Of a stretch of DNA of 64,000 bases, positions 11,726 to 21,696 are shown in pieces. The DNA comes from Amphibalanus amphitrite (taxonomy: Eukaryota; Arthropoda; Thecostraca; Balanomorpha; Balanidae): the NCBI RefSeq assembly GCF_019059575.1, contig NW_024881537.1, positions 1,424,501 through 1,488,500 of the forward strand, read 5' to 3'. Every line of letters starts with the position of its first letter. The first letter of the stretch is position 1. The notes below the pieces were generated by a model. The model saw nothing but the letters and a program-made list of their open reading frames with translations, was not told where the DNA came from and did no database searches. A program made the position numbers and the translations under genes.

Positions 11726-12895
11726 CCTTCGCCCCAGTGGGGGGGGGGGCATATGTTACCACCCTGTCGCGTTTTTTGCGTGTGAATAAAAAACCGCGGG
11801 CCGCTTGGGGTAGCATTTGGTACATCAATTTTGGACAATGTGTGAAATTTTTGACCCCAGGTCAAGTCAGGTCAGGTCACCAGGTCAAGTTAACTGACCA
11901 AGCCTAAAAAAGTTTGCAATCATGTCCAGCCTGCATTGTTTGTCAGAGAGGTTTTAAACTTAGTGGATTGCATGATGGTATGGGTGCCTAGAATTTGTAT
12001 ATCTCAGATTTTTTATATGCGTGACCTAAGGTCAGGTCAGTGGTGTGACCTTTCCATTATAAGTCAATGGAGAAAAACGAAAATGGCTCCAGATCCGTGT
12101 GTACGCATAGGAACAGTCCAAATATTTCAGAATCACAGTGATTTGGACGACCAGTGACGAGCAAGGTGTCGTTTTTGCTGATAGCCTCTAGAAAGGTCAT
12201 CCGAGGTCATTTGAGGCTACAAACAGTTTTTTGCCAATAACTCTCGATTGGAAAAAGATAGAACGCTGGGGTTGACCTCATTGTGTTTGTCTTGCCGAGA
12301 CGCATCGACTGATATGCAACATGACCTTTTCCGGTCAGGTCATGACCTTGACCTGAGGTCAAATTTTGAAGTTGACCTTTCAAGGTCAAATTATAGTTCA
12401 TTCGACGCGTCTCGGCGAGAGGAACACGATTCTGGCGATAGAAATATCCTTGCTTTTTTAGTCAAAAGTTATCGTCGAAAAACACTTTTCGTAAAAACAG
12501 CTATTTTTAGAGTTTTTGCCCTCTGGAGGCTAAACCGTTGACCTGAGGTCAAATCTGAGTACATTTCTCAGAAAGTTCTGTAAAAGGGCTATCGAATGCG
12601 CTTTTCCTCGGCGCTGTAGCTCTATCGGTTCCCGAGATAGCCGTTGGCAGTTTCCAAAATGTTGAAACAGTCAACATTTTACCTTTGGGGACCTCTGGTG
12701 ACCTGACCTTTGACCTGACCAAAAAAATGACCATGGGTTTTCGTCCTTATTTTGGACTTTCTTTCGATTGCCGCTTACCGCGTGTCGCTACATGGCTTAA
12801 GAGCCGAGTTAGAAGGGGGGGGGTGTTCAGACACACGCCCCCCCCCCGGCCCGGCGCGGAATCTCACAGCACCGGCCTGGCGCGGGTTGAAATTG
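11726..12895 (+). mobile_element. TTAA-type element, B family
   Basis: Starts CCTTCGCCCCAGTGGGG after TTAA (11722-11725) and ends GGCCTGGCGCGGG before TTGA, a probable decayed TTAA. The ends do not match each other well, so it may be a hybrid of two related elements. It contains the central dyad at 12291-12419 with TGACCT/AGGTCA runs and a C-run hairpin near its right end. Confidence 0.6.
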
Positions 12896-13085
12896 TCTAT
12901 ATTTGACCTGAAAAACGGCAAAATGTAGCCTTTGCTGACCTTTGGTGACCTCACCTTTGATCTCACTAAACCATATCAAAGTAATTTCGTCATTATTTTT
13001 GACGCTCTTTCGAACGCCGCCTTCTCCGTGTCGCTACATGGTCCAGGAGCCGAGTTAGAAGAGAGGTCGTTGTTGTCCCCCCTCA
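12896..13085 (+). repeat. Terminal fragment of another TTAA-type element
   Basis: Aligns to the right-end region at about 28590-28740 (phrases 'ttcgtcattattttt.acgct' and 'cgaacgccgcct') but has lost its G-run and TIR. It ends shortly before the exon at 13192. Confidence 0.6.
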
Positions 13086-13191
13086 GTGTTGCATTTTGAA
13101 TAGTGATCCAGTTTTCCTTTCGATTTGGTTGACTTTTGACTATCAACCGTCCACCCAGTGTGTGACTTCTGTCTGACCTGCTGTGTTCCAG

Positions 13192-13948
13192 ACTCGACGC
13201 GGGGTGACCGCGACGGAGAGGTCGAAGACGTGAAGCAGCACAGGGATAAGGAGGAGCAGACATCAGCGGGTCTGCCTCACCCACACCGGCAGAAGTGGCA
13301 ACTGATCGAGGAGCAGCATCAGCAGCGGTGGAAAGAGCTGGAACTGCAACATCAGCAGCTTTGGCAGGAGCTGGAGTACCCAGGACACGAAGAAAGAATG
13401 AGGATGGACAAACAGCATGAAGAGGAGCGTCGAAATCTGGATCGGAAACACGGTGAGAAGTGGCAGGACCTGGGCAAACGCCACTATGAGGAGCGCATTG
13501 AGCTTCATCAGCAGCATGAAGAGGACACTGAATGCCTGCACGTGCCAACCAGGGGACAGCCACAGCTGCAGAGATCCGTGACCAAAGGACAGCGGAAACA
13601 GCAGGCTCGGAGACAGCGCAGACAGCGGAGACAGTGGGAAACTATGGAGCAGCAGCACGCCGCACAGTGGACAGACCTTGGGAAGAAACTCCGAAAACAG
13701 TGGAACAAAATGGAGCGCCGACACCAACAGGAGTCACAAGAGCTGGAGAAGAGACTCCCGAGCGTCCGATTAGAAGGGGAGTTGGAACGGATGCTGGAGG
13801 AGTGCAGCAGCAGACGTCAAAAGCTGCAGGTGGAGCTGCAGAAGGAGTTGGATGGGCAGCTGGAGGAACGGCTGGAGGGGCAGCAGGAGGATGCGTAGGC
13901 AGCTGCGGAAGGAGCTGGAGAGGGAGCTGGAGACGCAGCTTGACGAGG
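13192..13948 (+). CDS. Coiled-coil exon, probably exon 2 of the Mab-21-like gene
   Basis: Acceptor CTGCTGTGTTCCAG|AC; the two leading bases complete the G left at 2157. The frame encodes charged, Q/H-rich sequence built of 11-residue repeats of the form QHEExWxxLxx: eight in a row from about 13282 to 13545 with two small length slips, then three more around 13650-13750. Regular hendecads predict a long coiled coil for self-association; I infer that, no homologue was searched. The frame stops at TAG 13896-13898. The next frame (from 13891) continues the same coil-like composition (RRQLRKELERELETQL) to a donor GAGG|GTAAGC at 13948. So either the protein ends at 13898, or a 1-base shift exists here (assembly error or mutation). 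Confidence 0.65.
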
Positions 13949-14105
13949 GTAAGCACTAGTTGTCATGTTCCGGGGCTCCGGGAAGTACCTACACGATTAG
14001 CGGGCAATGCAAAATGAATGCCGCTTTATCTCTGTTAGGCATTAATTAGGTACATATTATGTTTAAACATAAACATAAACATAAACATTATGTTTCAGCT
14101 TTTAA

Positions 14106-15008
14106 CCCTCGCGGGCCTGGCGGGGGAGGTGGCCCCTCTGGCGAATATTTGTGATAGCTCTCCCGAACGCTTAGGGATAAGAAGGCGAAACTTTCAGTAC
14201 CCTTTCTCCCATCAATTTGACATTTGCTGATTGGATAACCCGTGACGACCAAGGTGTCTGTTTTGCTGATAGCCTCTAGAAAGGTCATCCTACTAGGTCA
14301 TTTAAGGCCACAAACAGATTTTTGCCAATAACTCTCGATTGGAAAGAGATAGAACGCCGGGGATGGCCTCATTATGTTTGTCTTGCCGAGGCGCATCGAC
14401 TGATATGCAACGTGACCTTTTCTGGTCAGGTCATGACCTTGACCTGAGGTCAAATTTTGAAATTGACCTTTCAAGGTCGTAGTATAGTTCATTAGACGCG
14501 TCTCGGCGAGCGGAACACGATTCTGGCAATAGAAATGTCGTGTTTTTTTTTTAGTCAAAAGTTATTGTCGAAAAACACTTTTCGTTAAAACAGAACATCG
14601 ATTGGAAAGAGATAGAACGCCGGGGATGGCCTCATTATGTTTGTCTTGCCGAGGCGCAATTTTTTTTGGAGTTTTTGCCCTCTGGAGGCTAAACCGTTGA
14701 CCTGAGGTCATTTTTGATGATGACCTTATCAAAAGAAGAGGTCAAAAGCTATCGATTGTTTTTCCATGCGTTTTTCTAGCTGTCATAGTTCCTGAGATAA
14801 TGGCATGTTTTCTGAAAAAATATAATGGTTGCTCTAATGTGAAAAATGACTAAAACACTTTCAAACGTACGCATTGAGAGCTATCGACTGCTTTTTACCG
14901 CGTCTTTCTAGCCATCTTAGTATTTGAGTTAGAGGTGGGTGGTTACATATGCCCCCCCCCTCTCCCCCACTAGGGCGAAGTTGGCTGAGACCGCCACTGG
15001 GGCACGGG
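14106..15008 (+). mobile_element. TTAA-type element with local 60-bp duplication
   Basis: TTAA at 14102-14105 and 15009-15012. Ends CCCTCGCGGGCC and the reverse complement of CCCGTGCCCC are only partly alike, with a second TIR-like copy at the right end. It contains the central dyad at 14382-14510. A ~60-bp piece of it (14336-14396) is repeated at 14598-14658. Confidence 0.65.
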
Positions 15009-15056
15009 TTAATTCCGCTTTTTTGAAGCGCCTGGCCTACTGTGCGCCGGCAGTTG
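15009..15056 (+). repeat. Conserved ~43-bp motif starting TTAATTCCGC
   Basis: The sequence after TTAA (TTCCGCTTTTTTGAAGCGCC and 20 more bases) recurs at 49334-49377 and, reversed, at 47974-48017. It always begins at a TTAA. Nature unknown. Confidence 0.65.
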
Positions 15057-15199
15057 GTGACTAGACACAATACAGCGCTGACTGATCGTTCGGGCCTCTA
15101 AACTATAGTTACAAACTCTTCTCCTTTTTCACAATAGGTACGCATCCACGTTTCCGTTCTCTACCGGCCGCCGGCCGCATACCTGGAGGGGAGTGGTAG

Positions 15200-15272
15200 T
15201 GTATGTACATACATAGTGTAGTGGTTAGGGTCACCGCATCATGTTCCATGGGTTCGAATCTCTGGGGATCTA
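15200..15272 (+). repeat. tRNA-like A and B boxes, possible SINE head or tRNA relic
   Basis: TAGTGGTTAGGGTCACCGC resembles a tRNA A box/D arm, and GGGTTCGAATCTC, ~25 nt later, resembles a B box/T arm. The T stem does not pair well and no acceptor stem is obvious, so a working tRNA is unlikely. A tRNA-derived SINE head is the better guess. Confidence 0.35.
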
Positions 15273-15420
15273 GTGAAAGACATAGGGTACCTGCGAGCTT
15301 CTGCCACGTGTGACAAAAGGTTTTACTATCGTCGTAATGTTGACAACACTCTGCTCGTCTCTCTTCTTTGTCTTTCAGTGTATAGCACGCAGATATAAAA
15401 ATGTTCTGATTGTTTTTCAG

Positions 15421-15470
15421 ATCGTCTACCAGCATCTCCACCAGCACCTCCACCAGCAAAAATTGCTTAG
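15421..15470 (+). CDS. Short candidate exon (alternative 3' exon a)
   Basis: Strong acceptor TTGTTTTTCAG|ATCG. Read in the phase left by the donor at 13948 (G+AT), it gives a Pro/Ala-rich tail of about 15 residues and stops at TAG 15468-15470. In another frame it is His/Gln-rich (HQHLHQHLHQQ). It is similar to the exons at 15777 and 16268, suggesting exon duplication. Needs transcript evidence. Confidence 0.4.
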
Positions 15471-15554
15471 AAAAAAAGTAAAAAATCCAGGTTTCAAAAA
15501 CTTTAACCTTTATGATGTTTTAAACTTTGTAACACAATGTGAAATATGGACTGC

Positions 15555-15603
15555 GTGTTTGTGTTTGTTTGTTTGTTTGTTTGTTTGTTTGTTTGTTTGT
15601 TCG
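15555..15603 (+). repeat. (GTTT)n microsatellite
   Basis: About eleven tetranucleotide units. Confidence 0.95.
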
Positions 15604-15776
15604 CTTGCTTGCAGAACCGTTACTATGACGTTAACACCCTTATATTTCGTAAATGTTTGGCCGTCATGCCAAAACTGAGGTTGTTCTCTCCAAACCGTTC
15701 AGTTATCTACAGAAGCTTAGCAAATAAATGTAAAAATATGATCAAATATGAATCAGAATCACACCTTTTATTTTAG

Positions 15777-15819
15777 ATCCACCATCACCACCAGCCACCG
15801 CTCCGATCGTCTGAGACCG
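15777..15819 (+). CDS. Short candidate exon (alternative 3' exon b)
   Basis: Acceptor TTTTATTTTAG|ATCC; with a leading G it encodes a PPSPP-type tail ending at TGA 15812-15814. A donor-like G|GTGAGC follows at 15820, allowing use as an internal exon in other frames. Same start and composition as the exons at 15421 and 16268. Confidence 0.35.
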
Positions 15820-15949
15820 GTGAGCGGCGGTGGCGCAGATGAGCCGGCCAAAACTACCACACCACTCTGGTAAGCACAGGCCAATGTGACGCATTTAGCA
15901 GTTTCTGACGCACTATTGACGGTTATGGGGCACCATTGAATACAATTGT

Positions 15950-16230
15950 CATAGCGACTGGCGGATCCAGAAAGGCGGCTATAATTCTGAGGGGGCGTTC
16001 ATAGCCCCTCCAAACAAAAACAAAAATCAAATAGAAATTTATCGGATTTCGATTGCTCTTCTTTCGGCACTTCTGTGCAGTGTAAAACAAGCCTTTCCTT
16101 GTAAAAGTTGTTAAGCTTTCGTTTTATCCCCGAAAACCGCAGATTTTGGTCGTTTTTAGGCGCTGAGGGGAGAGGACATTTATCCCAAATGTCCTCTCCC
16201 CCCCCCCCCACTGGGTCTGCCAGTGAGTAG
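15950..16230. mobile_element. Small element with ACTGGCGGATCCAG-like ends
   Basis: Left ACTGGCGGATCCAG and right inverted ACTGGCAGACCCAGT, with G/C runs inside each end. The inverted similarity extends outward to ATTGTCA. Same end motif as the 2-kb element at 31172-33218. No clear 8-bp duplication could be read. Confidence 0.55.
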
Positions 16231-16267
16231 TGACAATAGCAAAAATGTTGTTAAATAATTATTTCAG

Positions 16268-16338
16268 ATCCCCTGCCAGCACTGGCAGAACCACCACCAG
16301 CACCGCCGGCCTCAGGACCATGCACAACACCAGCAGCC
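16268..16338 (+). CDS. Short candidate exon (alternative exon c)
   Basis: Acceptor TTATTTCAG|ATCC and donor CC|GTGAGT. With a leading G it reads Pro/Ala-rich (DPLPALAEPPPAPPASG) and leaves phase 0; in the HQ-rich frame it leaves phase 2. Both phases can be joined to the candidate exon at 18867. Similar to the exons at 15421 and 15777. Confidence 0.4.
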
Positions 16339-16548
16339 GTGAGTACACCAAACCAACAAAATCTCCTTTTTGTTTTTAAGCTTGTTTAAATTTGCTACTT
16401 ATACATACATTTTCCCGTTTCCTAGTCCCGTTCCCGTCTTCCCGTAATCCGTTCCGTGTTATATTCCCTTTTGGCTATTCCCGTACCCGTGTCCCGTTCC
16501 AGTTTTGTGCCCTAACAATTTCCCTTTACGTTTGTTCTCAATTGTTGT

Positions 16549-17236
16549 TACGGAGCGAGCGAAACGAGCGTAGTCTTTTGTAGTTAACGGACATTTCTGA
16601 ATATGAGCGGCCGGCCGGCCGGCCGGCCGTGCGGACGCTTCTGCAAGGCTTATATCTCAGCAACCACTTGACCGACCTACTCGTACATGCGGTAACTTAT
16701 GTAGGGTACCTTCATTCCTTTTACCAAGCATTGGACTATTCCCGATGCATGTGGGGGACCCCTAATGCACGTGCCACGTGCAAAACGAAGAGGTGTCAGT
16801 TTTGTAACAATTGCAGTATCGCGGTAACTACTAACTACTGGACCGATTGCGCCGAAAATTCGCAGGTAGCTAGGCACCTACTAGGCAATGCATATCCACG
16901 TGCTACATTTAGGGTGCTGCTGCACGTGCGCACGTGCAGGGGTTGATTCCAGATCTCGAGAACGGCTAAATCGATTGCGCTGAAAGTTGGTAGACGATTA
17001 GGGACCGGTTAGTAGGGTACCGTGCAAAAGTCAGTTGGGACCCATTTTGCACGTGCGCACGTGCAGGGTGCCGCTTCTAGATCTCGAGAACGGCTAGCCC
17101 AATTGCGCTCAAATTTGGCACATCACTAGGGACCGGTTAGTAGGGTGCAGTGCAAAAGTTAGTTAGAGATACCCCCTCGCAATTTCGCACGTGCAAGGCC
17201 CACCTTCTCGTTGGTCGGCCCAAAAGGCGCTTTACT
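16549..17236 (+). mobile_element. Family A element, CACGTG palindromes
   Basis: Starts with GAGCGAGCGAAACGAGCG and a GGCC run (16608-16629) and ends near CCCAAAAGGCGC. It contains the perfect palindrome CTGCACGTGCGCACGTGCAG (16920-16939) and TGCACGTGCGCACGTGCA (17048-17065), with repeated 'ctcgagaacggct' phrases. The inverted copy at 38040-38905 covers the same span. Confidence 0.7.
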
Positions 17237-17258
17237 GGTGACTACATGACACTATTAA

Positions 17259-18259
17259 CCCGCGCACCAACGGGGGTGGGGGCGGATATCCGCCCCCCCC
17301 CCCCCTGAGGTTTTTCGCGAATAGCGGGAAAACCGCGGCGCGTAGCGCCGCGAAATATAGTACGACTATTCCCTCATCAATTTTACACATGGTGTGCAAG
17401 TTTGAACCTCCTACCTTTCAAGGTCAGGTCACCAGGTCACTTTGAATGACCCAACCTCAAGTCACTTTTTTGCAACTTTGTCACCGTGCCAGAGCTACAG
17501 TAGATGTCGGAGGCCTTTGAAAGTCGCAGGATGTTATTAGGTCATTAATAACTACAATTTGTAAATCTCGGAATTTTTATATCGGTGACCTAAGGTCAGG
17601 TCAATTTCGCGACCTCCCCATTATAAGTCAATGGGGAAAATCAACTCCCTGTTTTTACCACTAAAACGGGTCGGAATGGCCCCATATACCATACATGACT
17701 TCATATACGATCAACCTTCACTACCTTGAGGTCTGTTTTGCTGTTGGGCAGCTGTGAGGTCATGTGACGTCATCAAAGGTCACCAAAGGTTTTTGGCCAA
17801 TAACTCCGTACAGGAACAAGATACAGACGCGTGGATGGTCTCATTGTGTTCAGCTCGTCAAGACGCATCGAATGATATACATGATGACCTCGAGGTCACG
17901 TGACCTGAGGTCAACCTTTGACCTTGACCTTTCGAGGTCAACATATATATCATTCGATGCGGATTGACGAGAGGATCACGATGGTGCCCTTAATTTGTTC
18001 CTTTCTTGACTAATTCGAAAGTTATTCGAGAAAAACTCTCCATGTCTAGCGCCGCCATTTTGACTTTTTCGACCCCTGTGACGTCATCTTTGACCTGACC
18101 TGAAAATGACCTTTGTAAAAATTGTAGACATTGTCCGTGCGTATCCGATGCCGTTTACCGCTTGTCGCTATCTTGCTTCGTTCTCGAGATCTCAGGGGGG
18201 GCGGTCATCCGCCTCCCCCCGTCGGTGCGAAGTTGGCGCAGACCCCCGTCGTGCGCGGG
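17259..18259 (+). mobile_element. Intact D-family TTAA element, 1001 bp
   Basis: The cleanest copy: TTAA at 17255-17258 and 18260-18263, ends CCCGCGCACCAACGGGGG and (reversed) CCCGCGCACGACGGGGG. Left end: perfect palindrome GGGGGCGGATATCCGCCCCC, then the GC hairpin GCGGCGCGTAGCGCCGC. Centre: dyad 17854-17971, arms sharing GCATCGAATGATAT, enclosing AGGTCA/TGACCT copies. Right end: TIR-like copy duplicated ~30 bp apart. No ORF. Confidence 0.92.
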
Positions 18260-18263
18260 TTAA

Positions 18264-18866
18264 CATCGTACATAGATCAGCTGCAATAATGGCTTGTTCA
18301 TTTACATGCACTGGCAGATTAATGGAGGCGGGCGTGCGGTTGTGGCACACCTAAGCCGTCGACCGCCGGAGCCAATGCGGCAGTTCCGTGTTTCCGCTGC
18401 CGCACACTCGCCAGTCACAGGATGACGGGCCTCCCGAGACAGGTTAGTTGGGTAGCTGATTTGTGTTTGTATAATGCACATTTTTGTTTCAGTAATTGTG
18501 AATATACTTAATGCCAGGCGATTAGTGGTTTGCAGCATTTAAAAGTACTCATACTAATTATTTGTATTGCCTGCCCCCGGATGACGCGTTTCCCTTCCGC
18601 TGGGAGCGTTGCCAGTTCCCCGTGAGGTCAGCTTTCGCCATGATGATGAACAAAGTTTAGCGACAGACTCCCAAGTCCCAGTCGGGTGGCCGTCGTTCTG
18701 GAGGAGCCAATATTCGCCACGGGCAGACAGCTGCACGTGGTCCGCCAAATGGTAAACTTACACATTCAAATGTTGCCGCAACTGGATAGTTTGGTGACCT
18801 CCAATGTGCGAGCGTAGTTGACGATTTAACAGTACCTATCCCTCTGACTCGTCGGTGTGCTTTCAG
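18264..18866 (+). other. Unassigned, probably intronic
   Basis: No repeat copy elsewhere in the window and no convincing frame. It ends in a good acceptor, GTGTGCTTTCAG, at 18866. Confidence 0.4.
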
Positions 18867-19067
18867 CCAGCAGGATCAATTAATGCGGGCCATCCACGGC
18901 AGATGAGTGCTCGACAAGTCTGCCTCCACCGTGGGGCGGAGAGCTGTCTCACCCAATGGGGCGGTTACCCTCAGCAATCGGCTGCGAGTAGCACACACCG
19001 AGTGCTACTCGGGGCCGTATGGCTGCCATGTCTTCCCTCAGGAAATGGTGTGCTCTGCACTACCTGA
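18867..19067 (+). CDS. Candidate last exon of the Mab-21-like gene
   Basis: Follows CGTCGGTGTGCTTTCAG. In phase 0 (matching exon 16268 in its Pro/Ala frame) it encodes 66 residues and stops at 19065-19067. In the alternative phase it gives QQDQLMRAIHGR and a stop, which would suit the HQ-rich frame. Function unrecognised; either choice is weak without RNA data. Confidence 0.3.
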   Translation, partial: PAGSINAGHPRQMSARQVCLHRGAESCLTQWGGYPQQSAASSTHRVLLGAVWLPCLPSGNGVLCTT

Positions 19068-19439
19068 GGGGTCTCGGGCGATAATAGAGACGCAATCCGA
19101 TGTGGCAGCCTCCACGTGGCGGATTGCGGGTAATGCTAATAGCCACTCAGAGCAACATGTATGCATTGCACTGTATTTTTCACTGGATTTGACCGCGTTG
19201 CAGGAACTTACTTAGCATGCGACGCCACATACACTGCTGTTTCCGGTTCTACTTACGACGTGGTGCTCTGGAGCACGGTTCTGCTGCTGACAAGAGGACG
19301 CACAGGTGCTACGTCGGGTTCTCCAACAGCATTTGAGTCCCAGCACGGTGGCGTTTGGAACCACCGTGTTTATTTAACTTTCACTAAATGTATGCAATTT
19401 ATGTAATTGTATATGTCATACAATGGCTTATAGCTAGGG
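19068..19439. other. Unassigned
   Basis: No gene or repeat recognised. Possibly the 3' UTR of gene 1, but no AATAAA was seen here. Confidence 0.4.
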
Positions 19440-20159
19440 GCACCATCGTGATCCTCTCGTCAATCCGCATCGAATGATATATATGTTGACCTCGAAAGGT
19501 CAAGGTCAAAGGTTGACCTCAGGTCACGTGACCTCGAGGTCATCATGTATATCATTCGATGCGCCTTGACGAGCTGAACACAATGAGACCATCCGCGCGG
19601 CTGTATCTTGTTCCTGTACGGAGTTATTGTAAAAAAACCGCTGGTGACCTTTGATGACATCACATGACCTTACAGCTGCCCAACAGCAAAACAGACCTCA
19701 AGGTAGTGAAGGTTGATCGTATATGAGGTCATATAAGGTTTATGGGGCCATTCCGACCCGTTTTAGTGGTAAAAACAGGGAGTTGATTTTCCCCCCATTG
19801 ACTTATAATGGGGAGGTCGAGAAATTGACCTGACCTTAGGTCACCGATATCAAAATTCCGAGATATACAAATTGTAGCTACTAATGACCTAATAACATCC
19901 TGCAACTTTCAAAGGCCTCCGACATCTACTGTAGCTCTGGCACGGTGACAAAGTTGCAAAAAGTGACTTGAGGTTGGGTCATTCAAAGTGACCTGGTGAC
20001 CTGACCTTAAAAGTTAGGAGATTCAAACTTGCACACCATATGTAAAATTGATGAGAGAATAGTCGTACCAAATTTCGCGGCGCTACGCGCCGCGGTTTTC
20101 CCGCTATTCGCGAAAAACTTCAGGGGGCGGATATCCGCCCCCCCCCGTCGGTGCGCGTG
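19440..20159 (-). mobile_element. D-family TTAA element, truncated, reversed
   Basis: Reverse-complement match to 17259-17990. It keeps the dyad (19456-19573) and the end with the GATATC palindrome, and stops at TTAA 20160-20163. The other end is missing. The TTAA is shared with the next element. Confidence 0.85.
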
Positions 20160-20163
20160 TTAA

Positions 20164-20700
20164 AGGAAATAGTTCACATTTTAACATGGGTTTTTAACTG
20201 GAATAGCAGTTCCGTAGCTTGGGCTGAGACGAGCATAAATCAGGAGCTTTTACAGCCCAACGATCACCCTAGGCAAAGATATTCTATTTCTCGTCCCGAA
20301 AAAGGTGCCTTGCGTTGAGGTTGTGTGCCTTGCATATATTTGCATCCAGTATGAAACGAGCATGGGTCCCGAAAATTCTTCAGAAACGCTCCAGTAACAA
20401 AAGAAAATTATTCGGAAAATTCTTCAGAGGCGCTCCAGTAACAAAAGCATGAGCAGATCGCCCAAATGCCGGTGGCCGCGATAATTTCTCTAGCTTCTGA
20501 AGAATTTTCGGGACCCATGCTCTTTTCATACTGGATCGCGTGTGCCTTACAGAAACTGAAAAGTTCTTCCAATATCAAAAATATAGAAAATAATATTTTG
20601 TTATTAAAAGGTTTTATTTTCTTTGCTGATCATTTTGAACATAAAAAATCATAAATCCATTGCAAAAAAAATATAATTTCGTGAAAGTGAACTATTTCCT
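20164..20700. mobile_element. 537-bp TTAA element, AGGAAATAGTTCAC type
   Basis: Perfect 14-bp inverted ends AGGAAATAGTTCAC, TTAA on both sides (20160-20163, 20701-20704). Internal inverted copies of 'cccgaaaattcttcag..gc' make it partly fold-back. Both TTAAs are shared with neighbours. Confidence 0.85.
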
Positions 20701-21263
20701 TTAAAGGGAGATAATGACCTTTTTCCACAAAATCTGAGTTAGGACCATTTTCTGACAAAACACAACAAGTTATAATGTAAATTAAAACCATTTTGCTCAA
20801 TTCGGTACCTTGCCGCAAATATCTTAACTTGAAGTCACGTTAGCGGGGAGCGCTGAAAATGACCGTTGAATAAGTACTTACATCGCTTGTTGGTACCTAC
20901 TTGCATGTAATTTTGTAAAATGAGCGTATTCCTTACATTTGATCTTCATCACATCTAGTTAGTTAATGGTCGTCTATAGTGCCTTCAAAAGATATTCATA
21001 GTTTTTGGGGTGGTTTATGTCTAAATTTACGCAACTATTTTTCCTGTTCATCATCTGACGCCATATGCTGCTATTTTAGTAGCAACGACTCAATTTTGAA
21101 TCGGTCCCGCCGACTGTACAATAAAAGAAGATAGATACAACACTTTTGCGGCATCACTGAAAAACTTACGCAGTACTGTTATCAAATTTCTCATAACACC
21201 GTTCGACAAACCTGAAGTCTTTTTGAAATAAATATGCTTGTATTTTTCGCTTCAGGCTCTGAC

Positions 21264-21535
21264 CATGTTTGGAGCTTTTCCAGGGAAGTTGGTGGGGCAA
21301 AAAGTCGTCAAACCCACAATGTCCGATTATGAAGTTGAATAAAATGCCGCACTGAATCAATTCCTATCATTACAGATAAAATATTTTGAATTAAAGAGAC
21401 ATTCCAAAGCTCTTCAATACGAAAAAGATTAATTTGCAAAGCAACAAAGTCTTAGAAATCAGTTAAAGTTGGTGGGGCAAAACGCTTATTGGTGGGGCAG
21501 CCGCCCCACCAACTGTATAGGAAGCTCCGCCCCTG
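21264..21535. mobile_element. 272-bp hAT-like element
   Basis: 8-bp duplication GCTCTGAC at 21256-21263 and 21536-21543. Ends begin CATGTTTGGAGCTT and (reversed) CAGGGGCGGAGCTT, both followed by GTTGGTGGGGC. An 8-bp duplication with CA-starting ends fits non-autonomous hAT. Confidence 0.8.
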
Positions 21536-21696
21536 GCTCTGACGCCAAAATAATGAATTTCGTAGTCGCAATCGCAAGATTTGGCTGCGTTTCTGGCGCA
21601 TGCCGTTCATTTGTGGCGCAAAATGATACTTGGAAACAAAGAAGAGTAGGCACTATGTACCCCGAATTAGAATCTAATTAATTCTAAACCGAATTA

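Larger units (their letters stand above)
2158..13191 (+). other. Predicted intron 1 of the Mab-21-like gene, filled with transposons
   Basis: Begins GTAAGA and ends with a pyrimidine tract and CAG. The donor leaves one base (G) of a codon and the acceptor exon supplies two (AC), so the phase fits. Nearly all of the 11 kb can be assigned to mobile elements listed separately. If the donor is not used, the protein simply ends at the TAG at 2196-2198. RNA evidence would decide. Confidence 0.5.

Noticed and set aside
13263-13727. - strand ORF, Leu/Phe-rich, looking like a membrane protein
   Set aside because: It is the antisense of the Gln/Glu/Lys-rich coiled-coil exon, which has the splice support.
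13532-14017. 161-codon + strand ORF with Gly/Ala tail
   Set aside because: Third frame of the coiled-coil exon; lacks an own start or acceptor, though it would also leave phase 0 at 13948.
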